Source of the DNA: Hyphomicrobiales bacterium
GTDB taxonomy: Bacteria; Pseudomonadota; Alphaproteobacteria; Rhizobiales; Rhizobiaceae
Reading direction: 5' to 3'
NCBI GenBank assembly: GCA_900473745.1
Contig: UCMW01000006.1
Span: 210,325 to 274,324 of the forward strand
Length of the DNA: 64,000 nt
Shown here piece by piece: positions 1 through 8,376 of the stretch. The translations under genes were made by a program, and so were the position numbers. Position 1 is the first letter of the stretch. Each line of letters starts with the position of its first letter. The notes beneath the pieces were generated by a model. That model was not told the origin of the DNA, searched no databases, and saw only the letters and a list, made by a program, of their open reading frames with translations.

Positions 1-1
1 C

Positions 2-331
2 ACGGCCGGCATGATCATCGCCCCCTGTTCGATGCGGTCTCTAGCCGCGATCTCGACCGGGATGACTGACAATCTTCTTATTCGTGCCGCCGATGTTCAA
101 CTCAAGGAGCGTCGCAGGCTGGTTCTCCTTGCCCGCGAAACGCCACTTCACCTTGGGCATCTGCGCAACATGGTGGCGGTGACCGAAATGGGGGCCGTGG
201 TCATGCCGCCGGTCCCCTCCTTCTACCGCAATCCAGCGAGCGTGGAGGACCTGGTCGCCCATATTGCGGCTCGCGCCGTGGATCTGCTTGGGTTGACTGA
301 CGCGCCCTTGATAGCGGAGTGGAAAGGGTGA
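2..331 (+). CDS. ubiX: UbiX-like flavin prenyltransferase, 3' part only
   Basis: The window opens inside this gene, so only the last 109 codons are seen. The residues APCSM near the start and [19 protein letters not shown], then [12 protein letters not shown] and MPPVPSFY, are the conserved C-terminal half of the UbiX/Pad1 family. This family makes prenylated FMN, the cofactor of UbiD-type decarboxylases. The known role in ubiquinone synthesis would fit a respiratory island, but the partner UbiD is not in view. It converges on the nnrS gene that ends at 350. It could instead be a Pad1-type enzyme for an aromatic-acid decarboxylase. Confidence 0.85.
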   Translation, partial: TAGMIIAPCSMRSLAAISTGMTDNLLIRAADVQLKERRRLVLLARETPLHLGHLRNMVAVTEMGAVVMPPVPSFYRNPASVEDLVAHIAARAVDLLGLTDAPLIAEWKG

Positions 332-349
332 GGGTGCGCCTGCTCCCCC

Positions 350-1540
350 TTATCCTTTGCGGGCTATCAACGGCATGTAGAACACCACATAACCCAGGAA
401 TGCGGCGATCCAGGCAAGGCCTGCGATCGGCAATAGCAGCATGGTGTGCTGCGGCCAGATTGCGACCAGGATTCTCAGCAGCGCCGAGAGGATGACTGGT
501 GCATAAATGAGCCAGGTGGTCGTGAGGGGCGACGTCAGCGCCTGACCCGTATGGCCTCTGGTGGCGCGGGTCATTACTGCCAGGGTCACAACCCCGAGGC
601 CGCCGGTCGTCCAGGCATGGATACCTGCCGAAGCGAAGCCGGAGTGGTCCACCAGCATCGACAGACCGGTGAGCAAGAAGCCTAAGGGAATAAAGAGATA
701 GCCGACATGCAGGATCGTCACGAGGGGCTCCCCGAGCGTGCGGTCGGGGCACCATCTGACCTGGCGCAAAAGATGCGCAACGCCGGCGACAAACATCAGG
801 CCCCCCGTGGGAAAGCGGAGGCTTTCAAGACCGCCTGCGACAGCGATCCACATCGCCAGTGCCAGGCCTGCAACGAGCATGACGCCAAGATCGAAACGGG
901 CGAAGTTTTGGGGCATCCGTCCCGGATTGTTCGCCTTCAGCCAGTTGCCGGTGAATGCTGGAATGATGCGCCCTGCGACAAGCGATACCAGAACGAGGAT
1001 CGCGGACAGGGCCAGTCGGTCCGCGATCTCGATCCGCCCGTAGCGCTCGACTTCGTAGTGGAACAACAATTGGGCTGCGCTTAAAAGAACAAGAACAGCG
1101 ACGATCTTGTAGTTTCGCCTGTTCGAGGCAGTGACGAGCTCCTTCAGAACGAAAAGCGCGAGCACCGGTAGGAAGGCAAGCGCGATGAGAGCGGCGCCGA
1201 GCATGCCGGTCCATTCCGAGAAACTGATCGCCAGACGCCCCGCGACCCATAGAAGAAACAGTGCCAAGAGAGGCAGGTCCTTCAATCCTGGCCTGCCGGT
1301 CCAGTTCGGCACGGCCGTCAAAAGAAAGCCTGCTATCACGGCAGGGACGAAGCCGAAGAGGAGTTCGTGCTGGTGCCAGGCAACTGGGGGCAAGAGGGTC
1401 GGAACATGCATGAAGCCGAGGAACCACGGGACCCAGATAGCTATGGAGACCGCGGCCAAAAACGCGCTGCCCGGAAAGAACAGACGGAACCCGCCAGACA
1501 GAAGACGCTGCGGGATGGAGGGGCCGGGAATTGTGGTCAT
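350..1540 (-). CDS. nnrS: NnrS family membrane protein (copy 1)
   Basis: This is a 396-residue multispanning membrane protein. The segment WHQHELLFGFVPAVIAGFLL followed by PNWTGR is the NnrS signature, with histidines that could bind heme or metal. NnrS proteins are haem- and copper-containing membrane proteins linked to tolerance of nitric oxide and nitrosative stress. I chose the ATG at 1540 because the longer frame adds an Arg/Ser/Cys-rich leader that overlaps the upstream gene. It is the last gene of the ABC-NnrS operon and starts one base after the stop of the previous gene, so translation is probably coupled. It resembles the third NnrS (14969-16213) more than its neighbour. Confidence 0.88.
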   Translation of the reverse strand: MTTIPGPSIPQRLLSGGFRLFFPGSAFLAAVSIAIWVPWFLGFMHVPTLLPPVAWHQHELLFGFVPAVIAGFLLTAVPNWTGRPGLKDLPLLALFLLWVAGRLAISFSEWTGMLGAALIALAFLPVLALFVLKELVTASNRRNYKIVAVLVLLSAAQLLFHYEVERYGRIEIADRLALSAILVLVSLVAGRIIPAFTGNWLKANNPGRMPQNFARFDLGVMLVAGLALAMWIAVAGGLESLRFPTGGLMFVAGVAHLLRQVRWCPDRTLGEPLVTILHVGYLFIPLGFLLTGLSMLVDHSGFASAGIHAWTTGGLGVVTLAVMTRATRGHTGQALTSPLTTTWLIYAPVILSALLRILVAIWPQHTMLLLPIAGLAWIAAFLGYVVFYMPLIARKG

Positions 1541-1541
1541 G

Positions 1542-2762
1542 TCAGCACCTTTCCTGATCCACCGTTGCCGGCGACCAGAGCAGAGGAATATAGGCCTTGG
1601 CCCAGAGGAGGAAGGAAAGCGAAAACAGCGCAGAGGAGAAACCGTAAGCGCTGAAGGGCAGGGTGAGCGACGGCGCGAACTCCGAGAGGATCCGCAAAAG
1701 AACCGACAGGACCAGAAGCAGGATCGCCATCCGGGTTGTCTTCGAAAAAAGCAGCGGTTGACCGGTATGGAGCAGGCCTGCAATCGAGAGAACTTGCAGG
1801 ACGCCGAGACCCAAGCCCCCCATTAATGCCAGATGCAGTCCGCCCAGCCACGGCAGGTACAGGCCAATCAGGGAAAGTCCGCAGACAAGAAGGCCGATGC
1901 CTGCCAGCGCACTCGACAGCCAAAGACCGCCAAGTTCGAAGGAAAAGCCTTCGCGTCCCACAAACCCCTCGGCGACCCGATCGAGAAAGGCTGCACCGGC
2001 AGCCAACATCAAATAGCCGCGCACGGCGTCCGAGAGCGTGGCCGCCTCAGCCACGATCACCAGCATGGTCAACCCCGCTGAGAGATGGATCCGGCCCGGA
2101 TGCGGTCTGTAGGGCGAGGTCTTTTCCGTCGGATCAAGGATCAGATTGGTCACTGGGACGGTGATGCGGGCAAGGGCGAGACCCAGCAGGCCTAGAAGCG
2201 AGAGCCCAAGAATTCTGATTGCGCGGTCCGACAGGTCGTAGGCTTCCAAGGCAATCGAAATCCGCAGTAGAGCCGCAGCCGCCGCAAAGGTGGTGACGAA
2301 CAGGATGAAACCCAGGAGACCGGTGCTTTTCTTGATCCAGGACAGGCGTAGCGCATAGGTAAGCAGGAACAGCATCCACGCCTGATCGAACACGAGGCCA
2401 AGCAGCCATCCGTTCTCGACGGCGAAGAAGCCCAGCAAGCGGGCACCGGCCCAAAGACCTGCAGCCAAGAACAGGGGGCGCCCACTGAGGCGTTGCGTGT
2501 CCGTCCATTCCGGTAGGGCAGAGGTCAGGAAGCCAAAAAGCGCGCCTCCGAAGGAGCCGACCAACATTTCCTGGGCGTGCCAGTGGCGGGGAAGGGAGGA
2601 AACGGCAAAAGGTAGATCGAGAGACCAAACCACGACCCAAAGAAAGGGCCACAGCGCCGCATGCAAGGCGGCAAGTGGAAACATCAGTCTGAGGCCTTCG
2701 GCGGACATGGCCCTGGCAAGATCGGCCGAGGGAAGCATGCGTATGGCTGGAAGCACACTCAT
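1542..2762 (-). CDS. nnrS: NnrS-like membrane protein (copy 2, divergent)
   Basis: This is a 406-residue hydrophobic protein with about a dozen predicted membrane spans. The HWHAQEMLVGSFGGALFGFL segment and the following LPEWTD match the NnrS core, but it diverges from the two other copies in the window (EWTD in place of NWTGR). Its start overlaps the ATPase gene by 4 bases (ATGA), and it ends one base before the next nnrS. The tight packing says the importer and both NnrS proteins are made together. A role in nitric oxide protection is inferred from the family; whether the two adjacent NnrS proteins form a complex is unknown. Confidence 0.8.
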   Translation of the reverse strand: MSVLPAIRMLPSADLARAMSAEGLRLMFPLAALHAALWPFLWVVVWSLDLPFAVSSLPRHWHAQEMLVGSFGGALFGFLTSALPEWTDTQRLSGRPLFLAAGLWAGARLLGFFAVENGWLLGLVFDQAWMLFLLTYALRLSWIKKSTGLLGFILFVTTFAAAAALLRISIALEAYDLSDRAIRILGLSLLGLLGLALARITVPVTNLILDPTEKTSPYRPHPGRIHLSAGLTMLVIVAEAATLSDAVRGYLMLAAGAAFLDRVAEGFVGREGFSFELGGLWLSSALAGIGLLVCGLSLIGLYLPWLGGLHLALMGGLGLGVLQVLSIAGLLHTGQPLLFSKTTRMAILLLVLSVLLRILSEFAPSLTLPFSAYGFSSALFSLSFLLWAKAYIPLLWSPATVDQERC

Positions 2763-3508
2763 GGCAGCCTCCGCTCGTCATGTTCTTCAACGACGGCAAA
2801 CAGCGGATGATCGGAAATGAGCCTTCGTGCCGTCTCGAAAATCATTTCCTCACTGCGATGCCCCGGTGTCTCGGGAACAGAGACGCAGTCGAGAATTCCA
2901 TGGCCGTAGCGGTCGAGAACCGCGATCCGGTGGCAGATCCGCAGCGCTTCATGGATGTCATGGGTGATGAAGAGCCCGCCCTTGCCGCTGTCTGAGGCCG
3001 TGGCGACGACGAGATCCTGCATCCGCCTTCGCAAGGCGGCATCGAGTGCGGTGAAGGGCTCGTCGAAGTAGAGGAAATCGGGGTCGGCGACGAGAGCACG
3101 GGCAAGCGCCGTGCGCTGGCGCATGCCACCCGACAACTGCGATGGAAACTTTTGCCAGTCGCTCTCTTCCAGCGATACGCGATCACAGGCCGCTGCAATT
3201 CTTACCCTTCGCTCGGACCGCGCCACGGGGAGGCCAGATAGGCTGAGTGCCACGTTGGCTTCGACCGTCGCCCATGGGAGGAGGCGCGGTTCCTGAAAGA
3301 CGAAAGCGCAGCGCGCATAGCCTCGCTCGACTTGGCCGTGGCGGGGGATAATCAGCCCGGCGGCGATCTGGGCAAGCGTGCTCTTGCCGCAACCGGACGG
3401 TCCGACCAGCGCGACCATTTCCCCCTGGCTGACCTGCAGAGTGACCTGTTCGAGAACGGGGCGGCCGAGATAGACGTGCCCCACGGCTTTGAGCTGGAGG
3501 AGGGTCAT
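2759..3508 (-). CDS. ABC importer ATPase (nitrate/sulfonate/taurine class)
   Basis: This 249-residue cytoplasmic ATPase carries Walker A GPSGCGKST, a Q-loop FQEPRLLPW, the signature LSGGMRQR, Walker B FLYFDEP and the switch histidine in FITHDIHEA. The FQEPRLLPW form is typical of SsuB/TauB/NrtD-like ATPases. The start at 3508 (MTLLQL) is chosen because the longer frame is only the shadow of the permease gene. It overlaps the permease by 4 bases upstream and the NnrS-like gene by 4 bases downstream. It energises the importer formed with the two genes before it; the substrate is not known. Confidence 0.93.
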   Translation of the reverse strand: MTLLQLKAVGHVYLGRPVLEQVTLQVSQGEMVALVGPSGCGKSTLAQIAAGLIIPRHGQVERGYARCAFVFQEPRLLPWATVEANVALSLSGLPVARSERRVRIAAACDRVSLEESDWQKFPSQLSGGMRQRTALARALVADPDFLYFDEPFTALDAALRRRMQDLVVATASDSGKGGLFITHDIHEALRICHRIAVLDRYGHGILDCVSVPETPGHRSEEMIFETARRLISDHPLFAVVEEHDERRLP

Positions 3509-4311
3509 CGGCGTACGCCCCAGGGTTGGGCGGCTTCCCGCCATGCCTCGGCTTCGGCGCGCAGTGGCTGAACAACTCCATATTCGACACTGATCAGCGC
3601 AATGACCGACAGGAGGATCCACGCAAGAGCTGCTTCCACATCGAGTGCGGAACGGGCATTGGCGAGCGCGCCTCCTATACCGCCGGCATTGGCCAGCAAC
3701 TCGGCCATGACTGCTGCCTTGAAAGCCGTGCCCAGTGCCATGACCAAAGCAGGAAATACCGCATGAAGCATTTGCCGTAGGGATATCTGAAACAAGCGGG
3801 CCAGCCACGACAGGCCGGCCATACGTGCCATCTCTTCCAATCCCCGGTCTCGTGTCTGGATGCCCTCGGCTGCACCAACAAAGACAAGCGGCAAGGCGGC
3901 GATAGCCGCGGTGGCAATGACCGTTCCGGCCCCCATGCCGAACCAGATCATCAGAAGGACGATCCAGGCAATTGGCGGGACGCCGATCAGCAAGGTTACC
4001 TGCGGACGCGCAAGCCTCATGATCGCCGGATGGTATCCGGCCACCACGCCTGCCATCGCCCCAAACACGGCGGCGAGTGAAAAGCCGGCGAGCGCCCTCA
4101 GGCTCGTCGACACCACCAACATCTGATTTTCGGAGTCTGCTGCTAGCTTGAACAGGGTCTGGATCGTCTTGGCCGGTGCTGGCAACACGAAGCTGCCATA
4201 GGCTTCGGCTCCGAGCTGCCAAACGGCTGCAAAGACGGCAAGGCCGCTGAAACCCGCCCAGCCGGACCAGAGGAAGCGCGCCACCCTTCCCGCACGATAA
4301 GCTAGGCCCAT
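3505..4311 (-). CDS. ABC importer permease (SsuC/TauC class)
   Basis: This 268-residue inner-membrane permease has about six hydrophobic spans and the cytoplasmic EAA-type loop around EEMARMAGLSWLARLFQI, which docks to the ATPase. The PAPAKTIQTL stretch near the N-terminus and the YHPAIMRLARP region are typical of nitrate, sulfonate and taurine permeases (BPD_transp_1). It lies 12 bases after the binding-protein gene and overlaps the ATPase by 4 bases. Family membership cannot fix the substrate, which could be an organic sulfonate, nitrate, a thiamine precursor or a metal chelate. Confidence 0.92.
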   Translation of the reverse strand: MGLAYRAGRVARFLWSGWAGFSGLAVFAAVWQLGAEAYGSFVLPAPAKTIQTLFKLAADSENQMLVVSTSLRALAGFSLAAVFGAMAGVVAGYHPAIMRLARPQVTLLIGVPPIAWIVLLMIWFGMGAGTVIATAAIAALPLVFVGAAEGIQTRDRGLEEMARMAGLSWLARLFQISLRQMLHAVFPALVMALGTAFKAAVMAELLANAGGIGGALANARSALDVEAALAWILLSVIALISVEYGVVQPLRAEAEAWREAAQPWGVRR

Positions 4312-4323
4312 GATGATCCAGCC

Positions 4324-5361
4324 CTATAGATAAAGTGACGCGTCCGGCATGCGACCGCCCACCATCTCGGGATGCCTCTCTGCCACGGCTTTGAGCAGGG
4401 TCTCGATCGGTCCGTGCGCATCACGCGCGGCAATGGCGACGAGGTTCGAATAGGGGATCGACGCCTCCAGCACAGGCCATGGGAGTTCAAGTGCCGACGC
4501 GGCCTGGCTCGCAGCCGCTGCCGGATTGGCGTTCACCTCGACTGCTGCCCGTGCAAGTCCCGCAAGAAGCGCGGTCGCCTGTTCCGGATGATCGTCCAGG
4601 AAGTTTTGCGTCAGGGCGAGACCTGCCTGGGGCATGACCGGCGTACTTGCGGTGACCATACCCCATTCCTTCTGCATGTCGATGACGCGGTGAAGCGCCT
4701 GACCACCTGTACTGGCCTTGAAGATGGCGGCAGAGACTGCCGGTTCGGGTAGGAGCGCCGTGTCGATACGCCCTGCGAGCAGCATCTGAACGGCTTCGAT
4801 TGGCGTGCCGGCCCGCTCTACCTTGACCTTGCCGGTCATTCGATGGTGGGCAAGCGCCGCATCGAAGACAAGTTCCGGCGTGTCATTGGGAAATGGCACG
4901 GTTACGCTTTGACCTTCGAGATCGGCGAAAGCCGCGATTTTATCGTTGCGCGACACCAGATAGAGAAGGCCATTGGTCATTACGCTGGCCAGTTTCAAGC
5001 CAAGTCCGCGCGTATGGAGATTTGCCGCCGCCGTTGTCGGCATGACTACGGCTCTCATGGATCCGGACGACAGGCCCGCCCGCATTTCATCGGGCGTGCG
5101 CCAGACCCTAAACTCCACCTTATCTGCGACGTTGCGCAGCAGGCCTTTGCCAACCGCATAGGCCAGCGTGATCGATGGTCCGGCAGGAGGGCCGAAGAGG
5201 ACGAGTTGGTCGAGGGAGGAAGCGCGTGCCCGTGTGTTGAGGAAGGGAAGGGCAAGGGTCGCTGCGATGCCAGCGCATAAAGTGCGACGGGTTGTTGCAT
5301 AGCCTGCCGCGTCTGCCTCAATGATATTCGCCTTGCTGACCTGTTTCAGGGTGTTGGGCAT
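4324..5361 (-). CDS. ABC substrate-binding protein, SsuA/NMT1-like, Tat signal
   Basis: This 345-residue periplasmic binding protein is the first gene of the ABC-NnrS operon. It has a twin-arginine signal (TTRRTLCAGIAATLALPF, Arg at about 25-26) with cleavage near RARAS. The mature part (PAGPSITLAYAVGKG, then TPIEAVQMLLAGRIDTALLP) has the NMT1/SsuA/TauA fold pattern. Tat export hints at folding or cofactor loading before secretion. A TTG-N8-CAA box at 5419-5432, about 58 bases upstream of the ATG, suggests NnrR/FNR control. The ligand is not readable from the sequence, and its link to NnrS proteins is unusual. Confidence 0.87.
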   Translation of the reverse strand: MPNTLKQVSKANIIEADAAGYATTRRTLCAGIAATLALPFLNTRARASSLDQLVLFGPPAGPSITLAYAVGKGLLRNVADKVEFRVWRTPDEMRAGLSSGSMRAVVMPTTAAANLHTRGLGLKLASVMTNGLLYLVSRNDKIAAFADLEGQSVTVPFPNDTPELVFDAALAHHRMTGKVKVERAGTPIEAVQMLLAGRIDTALLPEPAVSAAIFKASTGGQALHRVIDMQKEWGMVTASTPVMPQAGLALTQNFLDDHPEQATALLAGLARAAVEVNANPAAAASQAASALELPWPVLEASIPYSNLVAIAARDAHGPIETLLKAVAERHPEMVGGRMPDASLYL

Positions 5362-5418
5362 CCCGCTCTCCGAAAATTGATTTATTTCCTCATGTTATAG
5401 CCGTCCACGCACGGATGT

Positions 5419-5432
5419 TTGACGTAGAGCAA
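5419..5432. promoter_or_regulatory. FNR/NnrR-type box upstream of the ABC-NnrS operon
   Basis: TTGACGTAGAGCAA fits TTG-N8-CAA, the core shared by the FNR, FixK and NnrR families. It lies between the ABC binding-protein start (5361) and the nnrU stop (5465), so it can only serve the ABC operon. Spacing of about 58 bases to the ATG is right for activation. Confidence 0.6.
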
Positions 5433-5464
5433 GTAGTGTGTGGAATTACCGGCTGGAATCGTTC

Positions 5465-6148
5465 TCAGATGTCGAGCGCGAGAATCGGGTCTGCGCCAAA
5501 CAGGGCGGCATGGCCTCCTGCGAGCAGCCAAAGTGTGATAAGCAACGTCACGGCGAGCCCGGCTACCAGATGTCCATCCAGACGCAGCTTGGCGCGTCCG
5601 GAGAGCAGGGCGATCAACGGAAATATGGATGTTGATCTCTCGACTGGTAACCAGTCTTCTCCCATCCTGCGTCTCGCGCGCTTTTCCGCGACAAGGATAC
5701 CGACAGCAGAAAACAGACCGAGGCCACCGAAGACAAGGAGCGATCTGGTGTCACCGTTTGCTGCGAGGTGGCCGAGAGACCAGAGGAAAAATCCCCACAA
5801 GACCGGATGGCGGGTGAGAGTTGTAATCGCGCCAGGTGTAGTGCCTGTCATGAAGCTGATAGATGCGGGATTGGGACTGATTAGGCCTGCCGTGACCAGA
5901 AAAAGCCCGAGTGGCGACAACACGAGATTGGCGAGGATGCTCCGGGAATCCGGCCGCCAGATCTCTACATACTCGGTGTTCCAGGCGGCATGCAGGACCC
6001 ATATCAGTAGTGCTACGGATGTCGTCGAATAGACTAGAAGGTAGAGCCGTAATCCAAGTGCAGCGGTTAGCCTTCCGCGGATGGTTGGTAAGGCAGGCAC
6101 CGAATGCAACAACAAGAATGCTGCAAGCGCAAGAACGATCTGGGTCAT
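5465..6148 (-). CDS. nnrU: NnrU family membrane protein
   Basis: This 227-residue protein has about six membrane spans. TRHPVLWGFFLWSLGHLAANGD and the following basic loop (EKRARRRMGEDW) match the NnrU/isoprenylcysteine methyltransferase-like fold. NnrU was named from denitrifier nor/nir regions and is thought to help nitric oxide metabolism; its chemistry is not established. The start at 6148 gives a hydrophobic N-terminus and a 4-base ATGA overlap with the hemerythrin-like gene. The longer frame would add a Cys/Ala-rich leader that is just the other gene's shadow. Confidence 0.85.
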   Translation of the reverse strand: MTQIVLALAAFLLLHSVPALPTIRGRLTAALGLRLYLLVYSTTSVALLIWVLHAAWNTEYVEIWRPDSRSILANLVLSPLGLFLVTAGLISPNPASISFMTGTTPGAITTLTRHPVLWGFFLWSLGHLAANGDTRSLLVFGGLGLFSAVGILVAEKRARRRMGEDWLPVERSTSIFPLIALLSGRAKLRLDGHLVAGLAVTLLITLWLLAGGHAALFGADPILALDI

Positions 6149-6621
6149 GTTGGAAGCACCTGCGTTTCGGGTTCCACGTTTAGAAGCTGCTGCAGCAGCA
6201 TCTGCTCCGCAGTGATATGGCGCCGGACAGCTTCCTGAAAACCGCGAACCATATGGGCCACCGTTTCCAGGCTCAGTCTGCATCGTTTGCGAGCGACAGC
6301 GGCCAAAGTGAGAGATAGCTCACGGGCCGCGCGACGGTCGACGCGATGTTCGGACTTGACCTGATCGAGAAGAAGGGAGCCGAAGCACGAGCCGGCATGC
6401 AACTCGAGGTCGGGGTAGAATTTTTGCTCTTCCAGAGTGTGGGCCGCTGCGACCAACGGCTCGATGTGCTTGGCAACCTTCTGGATTCCGCGGGGGATCT
6501 CACCCGCGTCAAAGTCCGTGGCCAGTTCCTCCAGCCTCAAGCAGAGAACAAGAAGATCTCGGTGCTTGTCCTCAAGCGCCCTGACCTCGGTGGCCGTCAA
6601 GCTGGATCCAGTCGTTTCCAT
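6145..6621 (-). CDS. Hemerythrin-like (HHE) domain protein
   Basis: This is a 158-residue soluble, mostly helical protein. The spaced His/Glu residues in EDKHRDLL, KHIEPLVAAAH, LEEQKFYP, SEHRVDRR and RRHITAEQ are the pattern of the HHE cation-binding domain, which holds a di-iron site. Such proteins in denitrification loci are thought to bind oxygen or nitric oxide or to aid iron-centre repair. I start it at 6621 (METTG), because the longer frame runs into the small membrane gene. It is translationally coupled to nnrU by a 4-base overlap. Confidence 0.8.
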   Translation of the reverse strand: METTGSSLTATEVRALEDKHRDLLVLCLRLEELATDFDAGEIPRGIQKVAKHIEPLVAAAHTLEEQKFYPDLELHAGSCFGSLLLDQVKSEHRVDRRAARELSLTLAAVARKRCRLSLETVAHMVRGFQEAVRRHITAEQMLLQQLLNVEPETQVLPT

Positions 6622-6631
6622 GGTTCGCTCC

Positions 6632-6787
6632 TCATTGGCCCAGAAACAGGACGACCCCGATGACAAGCGAAGCCAGCACGGCAGCAAGCGTGCCTCCGCC
6701 CTGGAGTACCCCCATGCGTTTCAGCATCAGGGCAAAGCCCATGATGACAGGTGTCGCAACGACAAGGCCGATTTGTGCATCCGTCAT
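6632..6787 (-). CDS. Small membrane protein at head of the nnrU operon
   Basis: The product is about 51 residues with two hydrophobic segments (IGLVVATPVIMGFALML and LAAVLASLVIGVVLFLG) and little else. ATG codons at 6787, 6796 and 6817 are possible; AAGGGA about 8 bases before 6787 favours that one. It lies 10 bases before the hemerythrin-like gene and is divergent from norE. I do not recognise a named family. Its position suggests a membrane partner of the NO-related genes that follow. Confidence 0.6.
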   Translation of the reverse strand: MTDAQIGLVVATPVIMGFALMLKRMGVLQGGGTLAAVLASLVIGVVLFLGQ

Positions 6788-6823
6788 TTCAGTCATTCCC
6801 TTCTGTTGTGCAAGCACTCTGGC

Positions 6824-6837
6824 TTGTCTTTCGTCAG
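6824..6837. promoter_or_regulatory. Imperfect NnrR-type box between the nnrU operon and norEF
   Basis: TTGTCTTTCGTCAG differs by one end base from TTG-N8-CAA. It lies in the short divergent gap, 74 bases before norE and close to the small membrane gene. It could drive either operon. Support is weaker than for the perfect boxes. Confidence 0.35.
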
Positions 6838-6911
6838 TCTTCTTTGCGCTCCCACAAAGAGCGCTTCGGATTTTCCTTTAGAACCGATCCCTACCAACGG
6901 GAGATCTGACC

Positions 6912-7457
6912 ATGGCTATGCAAACGAGCCTCCAGGACGAGGCAAAGGACGACCACCTGCTGCTCTGGATCCTGGTGTGGAGCGAGCTGATCGCTTTCGG
7001 CATCCTGATCCTTGGCTTCCTCGTCGTGTCGACCTTTGATGCTCAGGCCTTCGAACTGGCGCGTCTGCATTTAAGGCCGGGGATCGCCGGCGCGAACACG
7101 CTTATCCTGCTGGTCAGCGGTTACTTTGTCGCCGTGGCTATGCGAAGTCGGCTTGATCTCGAGGCGGTGAAACGGCCGTTGACGATTGCAGCCCTGCTCG
7201 GCTTCTGCTTCGTGGCGGTCAAGCTCTTCGAATACTGGGGTGAGGTTCGCTACGCTCAGGATGCAACGCTCGACACCTTCTTCGAGCTCTATTTCATCAT
7301 CACCGGCTTCCATCTGCTGCATGTCTTTTTCGGCGCTATTGCTCTTCTTCTTGTCGCCTGGCGCCCGGCACGGGAAAACCTGGTTCTGATCGCCACACTC
7401 TGGCATGTGATCGACCTCGTCTGGTTGGTCATCTTTCCCATTCTCTATCTTGCGTGA
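6912..7457 (+). CDS. norE: NorE, cytochrome c oxidase subunit III-like
   Basis: This 181-residue membrane protein has about five hydrophobic spans. LLLWILVWSELIAFGILI at the start and the ITGFHLLHVFFGAIALLL and LWHVIDLVWLVIFPILYL segments are typical of subunit III of haem-copper oxidases and of NorE. NorE is an accessory protein for nitric oxide reductase activity; its exact job is unsettled. GGGAG sits about 8 bases before the ATG. It overlaps or abuts norF directly. Confidence 0.9.
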   Translation: MAMQTSLQDEAKDDHLLLWILVWSELIAFGILILGFLVVSTFDAQAFELARLHLRPGIAGANTLILLVSGYFVAVAMRSRLDLEAVKRPLTIAALLGFCFVAVKLFEYWGEVRYAQDATLDTFFELYFIITGFHLLHVFFGAIALLLVAWRPARENLVLIATLWHVIDLVWLVIFPILYLA

Positions 7458-7465
7458 GGCTTCTC

Positions 7466-7741
7466 ATGACCCGCAGACAGCACGAGGATTTGGTGGGTGT
7501 GCTCGCCATGCTGATGACCTTCGCAATTGGTGGCGCGATTGTTACGGCGCTCGCCGGTCCAACGATCGTACCGATTGCCGCCGTTCTTGCGATTGCCTTT
7601 GCCAAGGGACGGCTTGTGGTGCTCGACTTCCTCGAACTCAGGGGCGGACATCATCCCATGCGGATTGCGCTCATATGCTGGTTGAGCATCATTCTGATCG
7701 CCGCCCTGTCTCGGTCGCTGGTGGTCCTTCTTTTGGGCTGA
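7466..7741 (+). CDS. norF: NorF, small membrane accessory protein of NO reductase
   Basis: The product is 91 residues with three hydrophobic segments and the central AIAFAKGRLVVLDFLELRG motif seen in NorF and cytochrome oxidase subunit IV-like proteins. A GTG at 7454 overlaps the norE stop, but the ATG at 7466 has GAGG at proper spacing and is preferred. NorF is associated with full NO reductase activity in Paracoccus-type clusters. It ends 155 bases before norC, where a TTG-N8-CAA box lies. Confidence 0.82.
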   Translation: MTRRQHEDLVGVLAMLMTFAIGGAIVTALAGPTIVPIAAVLAIAFAKGRLVVLDFLELRGGHHPMRIALICWLSIILIAALSRSLVVLLLG

Positions 7742-7757
7742 ACATTCGCGCCGTTGC

Positions 7758-7771
7758 TTGCCAAAGCGCAA
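7758..7771. promoter_or_regulatory. NnrR-type box upstream of norCBQD
   Basis: TTGCCAAAGCGCAA is a TTG-N8-CAA site resembling the TTGCG-N4-CACAA sites known for NnrR of Rhodobacter. It starts 17 bases after the norF stop and ends 125 bases before the norC ATG. Confidence 0.6.
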
Positions 7772-7896
7772 AGAACAACTCCGATCACTCTCTATGAAAA
7801 GAACATCCCGCAGAGCCGGCGAGGGGATCGCCGAAGCCTTCGAGGCGGGGAAACCAGGTCGGGCCTTTCAAGCCTGGCAGACGGAAGGACAAGGGC

Positions 7897-8349
7897 ATGG
7901 CAGAGCGCCTGACCAAGACCGGAGCGCGCAACGTCTTCTATGGCGGCTCCATTTTCTTTTTTGCGATCTTCGTGGGGCTCACCGCCCACAGCCATTACTA
8001 CATCCGCACTACTTCAACAGATGAATCGACGCTGACCGACAGCGTCGCGCGCGGCAAGCATATCTGGGAAAAGAACGCCTGTATCAACTGCCACTCGATC
8101 TTGGGTGAAGGCGCCTACTTCGCGCCCGAACTCGGCAATGTCTGGACCCGCTGGGGTGGCCAGGACGATCGCGACGGTGCACGCGAGACGCTTCGTTCTT
8201 GGATGGCGGCACAGCCCTCTGGTGTCGAAGGTCGCCGCCAGATGCCGCAATTCAATCTGACCGACGAAGAGATCAACGATCTCGCAGACTTCCTCGAATG
8301 GACCAGCAAAATCAAGACGCAGAACTGGCCGCCGAACGAGGCTGGCTGA
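7897..8349 (+). CDS. norC: Nitric oxide reductase subunit C (membrane cytochrome c)
   Basis: This 150-residue protein has one N-terminal membrane anchor (about 15-32) and a periplasmic cytochrome c domain. The haem c motif is CINCH at about 62-66, and the Met in RRQMPQFNLT is the likely sixth ligand. NorC passes electrons from soluble cytochromes or pseudoazurin to NorB. The start MAERLTKTGA matches the family, and a GGAAGGACAAGGG run precedes the ATG. It is the first gene of norCBQD. Confidence 0.96.
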   Translation: MAERLTKTGARNVFYGGSIFFFAIFVGLTAHSHYYIRTTSTDESTLTDSVARGKHIWEKNACINCHSILGEGAYFAPELGNVWTRWGGQDDRDGARETLRSWMAAQPSGVEGRRQMPQFNLTDEEINDLADFLEWTSKIKTQNWPPNEAG

Positions 8350-8376
8350 GCCCTTCGTGACCCAAGGAGACACAAA

